From positions 386 through 7,226 of the forward strand of contig DDRH01000029.1 in assembly GCA_002343075.1 (NCBI GenBank): DNA of 6,841 nucleotides, in the 5' to 3' direction. A program made the translations under genes and the position numbers. A model generated the notes under the pieces. That model did no database searches. It was not told the DNA's origin and was given only the letters and a program-made list of their open reading frames with translations. Source of the stretch: Phycisphaerales bacterium UBA2421. GTDB lineage: Bacteria > Planctomycetota > Phycisphaerae > Tepidisphaerales > Tepidisphaeraceae. Of the stretch, positions 1 through 4,887 are shown in pieces (position 1 is the stretch's first letter; every line of letters starts with the position of its first letter).

Positions 1-355
1 AAGCCCGCCATCAATCCGCAACATTTGATTCCAGCGCACGAACAATCAAGCGGAGTCTAACCAACCCAAGCCCGCCATCAATCCGCAACATCTATCTCTC
101 CTGCCCTTGCGGGCTGCTGAGTCTAACCAACCCAAGCCCGCCATCAATCCGCAACTGCACTTTGGTTGGCGATACGTTTCGGAGCGAGTCTAACCAACCC
201 AAGCCCGCCATCAATCCGCAACTAACAGTGTGCAATCCCTACTCGCCAAAATGAGTCTAACCAACCCAAGCCCGCCATCAATCCGCAACTCTGTAAGTGA
301 ATCGGGCTGCGACTCGGTGAGTCTAACCAACCCAAGCCCGCCATCAATCCGCAAC
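1..355 (-). CRISPR. Right end of a CRISPR array, type II (probably II-C) by repeat
   Basis: Five full identical 37-bp repeats lie at 53-89, 119-155, 186-222, 253-289 and 319-355; a sixth is cut by the window edge and shows only its last 22 bp at 1-22. The five spacers (23-52, 90-118, 156-185, 223-252, 290-318) are 29 or 30 bp and unrelated to each other. On the plus strand each repeat begins GAGTCTAACC and ends CATCAATCCGCAAC. The 66-67 bp period fits type II (36-37 bp repeats, about 30 bp spacers); type V is the main alternative. Read on the minus strand the repeat starts GTTGCGGATTG, close to GC-rich II-C repeats I remember, so crRNA probably runs right to left and the leader side is at 356-438. 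Strand and subtype are inferred; the array itself is plain. No cas gene is in the window, so those genes probably lie to the left or elsewhere. The array may extend beyond position 1. Confidence 0.97.
320..347 (-). promoter_or_regulatory. Possible promoter inside each CRISPR repeat (shown for the 319-355 copy)
   Basis: On the minus strand the repeat holds TTGATG (347-342) and, after 16 bp, TAGACT (325-320) at its 3' end. Each hexamer matches 4 of 6 bases of the sigma-70 consensus. All repeats are identical, so every copy has the same pair. In Neisseria and Campylobacter type II-C arrays, each repeat carries a promoter whose -10 box sits at the repeat's 3' end, and crRNAs start inside the following spacer. 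The same layout here would start each crRNA about 5-7 bases into the spacer. This is inferred from position and consensus only. Confidence 0.4.
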
Positions 356-438
356 CTGAACCGGGAGACGGAGTTTGATCGGGGCAAGTCAGGGGAAATC
401 TGGGCGGGATGATGGGCGCGGGAGATTATGGCGGGAAG
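356..438 (-). other. Spacer between tRNA-Pro and array; putative leader side
   Basis: These 83 bp separate the tRNA 3' end from the first repeat in the inferred transcription direction. The stretch is GC-rich, unlike the AT-rich leaders of many arrays, and has no clear intrinsic terminator, so tRNA transcription could read into the array. At 423-434 the plus strand reads GATTATGGCGGG, which is the repeat's minus-strand core GATTGATGGCGGG with one base missing. It could be a partial anti-repeat, a decayed repeat piece or chance. No ORF of note is seen. Confidence 0.35.
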
Positions 439-514
439 TCGGGGCGACAAGATTTGAACTTGCGACCTCTTGACCCCCAGTCAAGCGCTCTAAACCAAGC
501 TGAGCTACGCCCCG
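439..514 (-). tRNA. tRNA-Pro (anticodon GGG)
   Basis: The minus strand from 514 to 439 folds as a standard 76-nt tRNA. The acceptor CGGGGCG pairs perfectly with CGCCCCG. The D-arm is GCTC/GAGC with GG in the loop. The anticodon stem is CTTGA/TCAAG with loop CTGGGGG, giving anticodon GGG at 478-476 and G37. The variable loop is AGGTC, and the T-arm is GCAAG/CTTGT with loop TTCAAAT. C1-G72, discriminator A73, the G15-C48 pair and G35-G36 are the known bacterial proline identity elements. CCA is not encoded (the next bases are CTT), so a CCA-adding enzyme is needed. It reads CCC and probably CCU. It appears to be a single-gene unit with its own promoter. Confidence 0.96.
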
Positions 515-528
515 AACGGCGTTACAAC

Positions 529-556
529 AAAATAAGCTATGCGGGCTGGAAGTCAA
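529..556 (-). promoter_or_regulatory. Sigma-70-like promoter of tRNA-Pro
   Basis: On the minus strand TTGACT (556-551, 5 of 6 consensus bases) is followed after 16 bp by TATTTT (534-529, 4 of 6). The -10 box ends 14 bp before the first tRNA base, leaving room for a short 5' leader that RNase P would remove. Position and match quality make it the best promoter candidate in this intergenic stretch. Confidence 0.6.
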
Positions 557-594
557 ATTCCCCGCGGGGTGGTTGCTGGGGGGCGGGCTAGGGC

Positions 595-646
595 GATACT
601 GTCGAGCGACAAGAACGAGTGAGGAAGAAGTGGCCCCGATGAAGGA
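595..646 (+). promoter_or_regulatory. purD upstream region: weak -10 and a good ribosome binding site
   Basis: GAAGGA at 641-646 lies 6 bp before the purD ATG and is a clear Shine-Dalgarno site that settles the start. A possible promoter is TTGCTG (573-578), 16 bp, then GATACT (595-600); both hexamers are poor, so it is tentative. An ATG at 639 opens a five-codon ORF (M-K-E-L-E) whose TGA overlaps the purD ATG as ATGA. The perfect palindrome CCCCGCGGGG lies at 560-569, between this gene and the divergent tRNA promoter. Confidence 0.4.
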
Positions 647-652
647 ACTCGA

Positions 653-1933
653 ATGAAGGTATTGATTGTGGGAAGTGGCGGCAGGGAGCATGCGATTGCC
701 TGGAAGCTCTCCTCGTCGCCGAAGTTGACCAAGCTGTATTGCGCGCCTGGAAATCCGGGCATCGGCGAGCATGCAGAGAATGTGGCGATTGAGGCTGAAG
801 ACAATGATCGAATTGTGGCCTTTGCGCGGGAGAAGAAAGTCGATCTCGTTGTGGTCGGCCCGGAAGACCCGCTCGCAGCCGGGCTTGTCGATCAGCTCTC
901 GAACGCCGGCATTCGAGCGTTCGGTCCCACAAAGGCCGCGGCGCAACTCGAGGCTGATAAATGGTTTGCCAAGGCCATGATGCGTCACCAGGCGGTGCCG
1001 ACGGCGGAGGCGCGGGTGTTTTCCGATATCCATGCGGCGGTCGAGTACATCAACACGCGCGACGAACCGTGCGTCATCAAGGCAGTGGGGTTGGCCAAGG
1101 GGAAGGGTGTCACCGTCTGCCACCGTACAAAAGATGCCGTGGAGGCCGCCGGAAAGATGTTGAATGATCGTGCATTCGGCGATGCCAGCAGCCGGATTGT
1201 GGTCGAAGAACTGCTGCATGGGCCTGAGTGTTCGATTTTGGCTTTCGTCTCTGGGCGAACCGTCTACCTCATGGAAAGCGCGCAAGATCACAAGCCAATC
1301 GACGACGGCGACAGCGGGCCTATGACCGGGGGCATGGGCGCCTATTCACCCACGCCGGTGATCACTGAAGCGATGCTGCAGCAAGTGCAGCGAGACATTT
1401 TTGTGCCGATGCTGGATGGCCTGGCACGCGAGGGAATCGAGTACCGCGGAGTGCTCTATGCAGGGCTGATGCTGACAGTGAACGGGCCGAAGGTGCTCGA
1501 ATTCAATTGTCGATTTGGTGACCCTGAGACTCAGCCGCTACTCATGCGGCTGAAATCTGATCTTCTCGATGTGATGCTGGCGGTGATAGATGACCGTCTC
1601 GATCAGATCGAGGTGGAATGGGACGCGCGCCCCACGGTGTCTGTAGTCGCGAGTAGCAAAGGGTATCCGGGGGCATATCAGATTGGGGAACGTATCGCCG
1701 GAATATCCGCAGCCGAAGAGGTGGCGGGCGTGAAGGTGTTTCACTCTGGAACGACGCTGCATGGCAACGATTTGGTAACCGCCGGGGGTCGAGTGCTCGC
1801 GGTCACGGCGATCGGGGACACTATCGCCGATGCGTGTGCGCGTGCTTACGAGGCGATGGGAAAAATCCACTTTGCGGGGATGCACTACCGACGGGATATC
1901 GCGAGGCAGGTTCTGCACCCAGTATCACGCTGA
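653..1933 (+). CDS. purD: Phosphoribosylamine-glycine ligase (GAR synthetase)
   Basis: This is the second step of de novo purine synthesis: ATP, glycine and 5-phosphoribosylamine give glycinamide ribonucleotide, ADP and phosphate in the cytoplasm. The protein has 426 residues, the normal length for a stand-alone bacterial PurD. The N-terminal domain opens with GSGGREHA (residues 7-14). The ATP-grasp part follows, with the KAVGLAKGKG loop (143-152; the more common form has D or S where V145 stands), GPMTGGMGAYSP (222-233) and the PurD signature RFGDPETQ (287-294), which contributes metal-binding residues. The C-terminal domain runs from about 325 to 426. The ATG at 653 is preceded by GAAGGA at 6 bp. 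No other pur gene is adjacent, so it appears monocistronic. It converges with the minus-strand gene ending at 1954, only 20 bp away. I see no oddity in frame or length. Confidence 0.98.
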   Translation: MKVLIVGSGGREHAIAWKLSSSPKLTKLYCAPGNPGIGEHAENVAIEAEDNDRIVAFAREKKVDLVVVGPEDPLAAGLVDQLSNAGIRAFGPTKAAAQLEADKWFAKAMMRHQAVPTAEARVFSDIHAAVEYINTRDEPCVIKAVGLAKGKGVTVCHRTKDAVEAAGKMLNDRAFGDASSRIVVEELLHGPECSILAFVSGRTVYLMESAQDHKPIDDGDSGPMTGGMGAYSPTPVITEAMLQQVQRDIFVPMLDGLAREGIEYRGVLYAGLMLTVNGPKVLEFNCRFGDPETQPLLMRLKSDLLDVMLAVIDDRLDQIEVEWDARPTVSVVASSKGYPGAYQIGERIAGISAAEEVAGVKVFHSGTTLHGNDLVTAGGRVLAVTAIGDTIADACARAYEAMGKIHFAGMHYRRDIARQVLHPVSR

Positions 1934-1953
1934 CAAAGTCCGCGCGAACCCCA

Positions 1954-2448
1954 TCAATCGGCACTGGGGATAACGGGTGGCATGGTCGATCTCGACCATG
2001 GCAACTCGAGCTGAAATGGCCATGAAGGCTGGGTAGTCGGAGTCAGGTCATCTGGTGATTTGGGCAGGTAGACCACATCCGACTTGGATGCCCGGGTTAA
2101 GAGCACTTTCTCGGTAAAAATGACGTTTCCCTCCCGGAGCGCCGTCAGGGTGTACTCTCCCGGCATCAGGTGAAACGAGATAGTGTACTTGGTGCCGCGG
2201 TCGACCTTCACCTGGGTAGGGCGGACCAATCGGTAGCCGTCAACGCTCATGACCGATCCATCCCATGCCTTCGACGCCCGCACGATCAAAACGCAGTCGG
2301 GAACTTCGATCGACGTGCCGCGGTAGACAAGAATACTCATGCACGCTGCGAAGATCAGGAATGTGCAGACCACCGCGAGTCGAACCAATGCGGCCCGCCG
2401 GTTGGGGGCAGTTTGCGTAGTGGGTGCTGTTGTTTCGTCGAGGTTCAT
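1954..2448 (-). CDS. Single-pass membrane protein of unknown function
   Basis: I do not recognise a family for this 164-residue protein. A Thr/Pro-rich N-terminus (1-16) leads to NRRAALVR, then one hydrophobic helix at about 24-42, then an exposed domain. The positive residues before the helix predict the N-terminus inside and the C-terminal domain outside the cytoplasmic membrane. The domain (about 45-135) alternates short beta-like stretches and includes HLMPGEYTLTALREGNV (93-109), resembling the turn of PEGA-like or other beta-sandwich surface domains; that likeness is only a shape argument. The tail is Pro/Ser/Thr-rich. The frame stays open upstream, but ATG 2448 is chosen because a good promoter (2513-2485) lies just upstream and would start the transcript after the earlier ATG at 2493. 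The ribosome site is weak (AGGCG, about 6 bp). It is convergent with purD and divergent from the SRAP gene. Confidence 0.7.
   Translation of the reverse strand: MNLDETTAPTTQTAPNRRAALVRLAVVCTFLIFAACMSILVYRGTSIEVPDCVLIVRASKAWDGSVMSVDGYRLVRPTQVKVDRGTKYTISFHLMPGEYTLTALREGNVIFTEKVLLTRASKSDVVYLPKSPDDLTPTTQPSWPFQLELPWSRSTMPPVIPSAD
1981..2000. repeat. Near-perfect 20-bp palindrome at the 3' end of the membrane-protein gene
   Basis: CATGGTCGA and TCGACCATG form 9-bp inverted arms around a 2-bp centre. The element lies inside the last codons of the minus-strand gene and 47 bp after the purD stop, between convergent genes. It could fold as a hairpin in either transcript, but no T-run follows on either strand, so a Rho-independent terminator is not supported. 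A protein-binding site or chance from the coding sequence is equally possible. Confidence 0.5.
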
Positions 2449-2484
2449 CGCATCGCCTGAAGTTGCAGGATAGTCTTCATAGCT

Positions 2485-2513
2485 AGTATACATCGGGTTT
2501 GAGGGCTTGCGAA
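2485..2513 (-). promoter_or_regulatory. Promoter of the membrane-protein gene, overlapping SRAP control region
   Basis: On the minus strand TTCGCA (2513-2508, 4 of 6) is followed after the ideal 17 bp by TATACT (2490-2485, 5 of 6). The transcript would start near 2478, about 30 bases before ATG 2448. The -10 includes the palindrome GTATAC (2486-2491), so the plus strand also has a -10-like TATACA (2487-2492) with a weak TTGCAG at 2463-2468. The two divergent genes may therefore compete for polymerase. The SRAP Shine-Dalgarno-like GAGGG is at 2501-2505, 9 bp before ATG 2515. Confidence 0.5.
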
Positions 2514-2514
2514 C

Positions 2515-3277
2515 ATGTGCGGACGCTACACACTTACCCGACTCGCCGAATTCACTGAAATGTTTCCGTGGGTACGTTCTCCTTCTGCCCAGCCCCCCCG
2601 CCAGATACAACATTGCGCCGACGCAGCCAGTGGCCGTGGTGGCGAATGATGGCCGACAACAGATTGAATACTTTCGTTGGGGGCTTGTGCCGTCATGGGC
2701 GAAGGATGTATCGATCGGCACGAAGCTGATTAATGCGCGCGCAGAGACTGTCGCCGAGAAGCCATCGTTCCGAACGGCCTTCAAGCGCCGCCGGTGTCTG
2801 ATTCCGGCGAGTGGTTTCTATGAGTGGCAGCGAAACGCCACTGGGAATGCTGCAAAGCAGCCGTATTTTCTCCGGCGGAAGGACAAGAAGCCCTTTGCCT
2901 TTGCGGGTCTCTGGGAAACTTGGCGGGCACCAGATGGGTCGGAGTTGCCCACTTGCACGATTATCACCACAAAACCAAATGCGCTTGTCCAGCAGATTCA
3001 TGATCGCATGGCAGTTATCTTGCGCGAGGAGAGCTTTCGCGATTGGATCGATCCCTCGCCAGGTACTGACGCGCTGCTTGAACTGTTGACACCGTTTCCG
3101 GCTGATCTCATGGAGATGATTCCGGTATCACGTGCCGTCAACACACCCCGGAATGATGGACCGGAGTTGATTGCGCCTGTGAGTGTCGAACCGGGGGGCC
3201 AACCAGGTAGTCGTCCCAATGTCGTCATCCCACGTAAATCGTGCGGACCGGATACAGATCAACCGACGTTGTTCTGA
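2515..3277 (+). CDS. yedK: SRAP-domain abasic-site-binding protein, interrupted by a frameshift
   Basis: SRAP proteins (E. coli YedK, human HMCES) protect abasic sites in single-stranded DNA by linking Cys2 to the open sugar. ATG 2515 starts MCGRYTL, the family's invariant N-terminus with Cys2 exposed after Met removal. This frame stops at 2649 after 44 residues. The rest of the protein (ARYNIAPTQP onward) is in the next frame, starting at the C7 run 2593-2599. Dropping one C gives an unbroken 253-residue protein with Asn73 (LINARAE), Glu103 (GFYEW) and His162 (IHDRM), matching YedK Asn75, Glu105 and His160. The downstream frame taken alone, from TTG 2507, lacks Cys2 and would be inactive. 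The domain is intact and not decayed, so a sequencing error, a recent mutation, a phase switch or recoding are all possible. The photolyase gene follows 36 bp later. The family call is firm; its functional state is open. Confidence 0.9.
2593..2599 (+). repeat. C7 homopolymer at the SRAP frameshift point
   Basis: Seven C follow CAG and precede GCCAGATAC. In the MCGR frame they read CCC CCC C, putting the ribosome out of the frame that encodes ARYNIAPTQP. Six C would read Q-P-P-A-R-Y-N and restore the family sequence. Short C-runs are common places for base-call errors and for replication slippage. Confidence 0.9.
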
Positions 3278-3313
3278 TTGCCAAATGGCCTCTCGCGCAC
3301 CTATGGTAGAGCG

Positions 3314-4774
3314 ATGGTGAATATTGTCTGGTTTCGGAGGGACTTCAGGCTTCATGACAACACCGCACTCTGGCATGCGGCAAAGGCCTCCGGAGAAGGT
3401 GCTGTGCAGCCAGTGTTCGTATTCGACGACGAGATCCTTCGTCATCCCGATACCGGCGGGGCGGTTGTATCTTTCATGCTTGGGTGCCTTGAATCACTTC
3501 GCGAGGCATTCGCAGCTTCGGGTGTGTCGATGCGCTTTCTCCATGGGCCGCCATCGGAGCAATTGCCCCTGTTCGCGAACGCGATGGGTGCGCGGGCGGT
3601 CTACTTCAACAAGGACTACCACCCCGCGGCGATTGCGCGTGACGATGAAGTGACGCTTGCCCTCTCACGGGCTGGCGTCGAGGTTCGGTCATTCAAAGAC
3701 CAGGTGATTTATGAAGAGAGAGAACTGCTCGCCGCCAGTACAGGGGAGGCGTACACCGTTTACACTCCATATGCGCGAGCCTGGCGCGCAAAACTGGCGG
3801 CCGAGCGAGACGCTCAGGCAGGACCAAAGCTCTGGGATGCACCAAAGCTCCGCCCGTTCAACGTTGAACCGACTTTGATCCGAGGATTGAAGCTGGTCGA
3901 TCTTTACACGACGGCGGATCTGGGATTCGACCCACCGCCCGCGCTTTCGGTCCCCCGCGGAGAGGCGGCGGCGCGGGCAATGCTGCGGCGATGGTGTTCC
4001 GGGCCAATCAAGGATTACGCGCAGAGCCGAAACTTCCCAGCGGACGAAGATGGCACCAGCAAAGTCTCGGCGCACCTTCGCCACGGGACACTCTCCCCGC
4101 GTCAGTGCGTTCGTGCAGCTATGTATGTGCGGGGGAAGTCGACCGCTTTCAGTGACGGAGCCGATAAGTGGATCGGGGAACTTATATGGAGGGAGTTCTA
4201 CCAGCAGATCCTCTTTAATTTTCCGAGTGTCGTTGATCAGCCGTTCAAAGCGAAACTGGCAAATCTGAAGTGGCGGACGGACGCTGCTGACTTCCAGAGG
4301 TGGTGTGATGGAATGACCGGTTTCCCGATAGTCGATGCGGCGATGCGACAACTCAACGCAACAGGATGGATGCACAATCGGCTGCGAATGATCGTGGCGA
4401 TGTTTCTTACAAAGGATTTGCGTATCGATTACAAGCTGGGCGAGCGGTATTTTATGCAACGACTTATTGACGGCGAAACCGCGCAAAACAATGGCGGGTG
4501 GCAGTGGAGCAGTTCGACCGGCACAGACGCGCAGCCATATTTTCGTATCTTCAATCCGACCAGCCAGAGCAGGAAGTTCGACGAAAATGGGACGTTTATC
4601 AGACGGTGGCTGCCCGAGTTATCTGATGTGCCGTTGGAATTCATTCACGAACCGAGCGCCATGACCCCAGAACAGCAGCGGGCAAACCAGTGCATCATCG
4701 GTCGTGACTACCCGGTGCCGGTGGTCGATCACCAGCAGGCTCGGCTCGAAACTTTGGCGATGTTTAAGGAGTAG
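3314..4774 (+). CDS. phrB: Class I CPD photolyase (deoxyribodipyrimidine photo-lyase)
   Basis: The enzyme uses blue/near-UV light and reduced FAD to split cyclobutane pyrimidine dimers. From ATG 3314 it has 486 residues, close to the E. coli enzyme (472). The N-terminal antenna domain opens VWFRRDFRLHDN (5-16). The FAD domain has TSKVSAHLRHGTLSPRQ (248-264 region), ELIWREFY (289-296, the Glu and Trp that contact the dimer), TGFPIVDAAMRQL (335-347), TGWMHNRLRM (350-359) and NNGGWQW (392-398) with the Asn near FAD N5. Aligned to E. coli by eye, the electron-transfer triad W382-W359-W306 becomes W396-Y373-W320, so the middle Trp is Tyr. E. coli folate-antenna residues E109, C292 and K293 are not kept. 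The frame opens at TTG 3278, but homology starts at 3314, whose ribosome site is weak. It lies 36 bp after the SRAP gene and is probably co-transcribed with it. Confidence 0.97.
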   Translation: MVNIVWFRRDFRLHDNTALWHAAKASGEGAVQPVFVFDDEILRHPDTGGAVVSFMLGCLESLREAFAASGVSMRFLHGPPSEQLPLFANAMGARAVYFNKDYHPAAIARDDEVTLALSRAGVEVRSFKDQVIYEERELLAASTGEAYTVYTPYARAWRAKLAAERDAQAGPKLWDAPKLRPFNVEPTLIRGLKLVDLYTTADLGFDPPPALSVPRGEAAARAMLRRWCSGPIKDYAQSRNFPADEDGTSKVSAHLRHGTLSPRQCVRAAMYVRGKSTAFSDGADKWIGELIWREFYQQILFNFPSVVDQPFKAKLANLKWRTDAADFQRWCDGMTGFPIVDAAMRQLNATGWMHNRLRMIVAMFLTKDLRIDYKLGERYFMQRLIDGETAQNNGGWQWSSSTGTDAQPYFRIFNPTSQSRKFDENGTFIRRWLPELSDVPLEFIHEPSAMTPEQQRANQCIIGRDYPVPVVDHQQARLETLAMFKE

Positions 4775-4776
4775 AT

Positions 4777-4802
4777 TAGCGACTTTCTGATCAAAGTCGC
4801 TA
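4777..4802 (+). terminator. Stem-loop just after the photolyase gene
   Basis: TAGCGACTTT (4777-4786) and AAAGTCGCTA (4793-4802) form a perfect 10-bp stem with a 6-base loop, two bases after the photolyase stop. The sequence after the stem is TAATG, not a T-run, so intrinsic termination would be weak. The stem may protect the mRNA 3' end or act as an operator. Its right arm runs into the TATAAT box at 4801. Confidence 0.45.
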
Positions 4803-4806
4803 TAAT
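4801..4806 (+). promoter_or_regulatory. Consensus -10 box upstream of the lipoprotein gene
   Basis: TATAAT matches the -10 consensus perfectly and lies 81 bp before the lipoprotein ATG. No good -35 hexamer is found at 16-18 bp; that place is taken by the left arm of the stem-loop at 4777-4802, which suggests an activator or a repressor site. The predicted leader of about 75 bases contains two small inverted repeats, GGAAC-T-GTTCC and CCGAC-G-GTCGG (about 4824-4843). Confidence 0.5.
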
Positions 4807-4887
4807 GTCGGATGCTGAACCGGGGAACTGTTCCGACGGTCGGCAATTGGAATAGTTGAACGAGACTTTTGGACGGAGGTCGATCTC

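Noticed and set aside
230..412. Short reading frames across the CRISPR array on both strands, including repeated SLTNPSPPSIRN peptides.
   Set aside because: They are translations of the repeats themselves, with no ribosome sites and no protein-like content.
560..569. CCCCGCGGGG palindrome as a terminator or regulator site.
   Set aside because: It has no loop or T-run and such short GC palindromes are common; no function can be supported.
389..1291. A 300-residue minus-strand frame running through the tRNA and the first half of purD.
   Set aside because: It crosses a clear tRNA gene and is the antisense of purD; composition is unlike a protein.
1951..1963. A second piece resembling the CRISPR repeat (CCATCAATCGGCA, one mismatch to the repeat), followed by a palindrome, as a tracrRNA candidate.
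   Set aside because: The match is only 12 of 13 bases, spans the stop codon of a gene, and does not extend to the rest of the repeat; chance is a fair explanation.
2507..3277. Taking TTG 2507 as the SRAP start, giving one continuous 256-residue frame.
   Set aside because: Its first 28 or so residues do not resemble SRAP and lack the essential Met-Cys-Gly-Arg start, which is present in the other frame at 2515.
3278..3313. TTG 3278 as the photolyase start.
   Set aside because: The 12 extra residues have no family match, and the conserved protein begins at ATG 3314.
3689..4486. A 265-residue minus-strand frame inside the photolyase gene.
   Set aside because: It is antisense to a strongly conserved coding region and has no recognisable motif.
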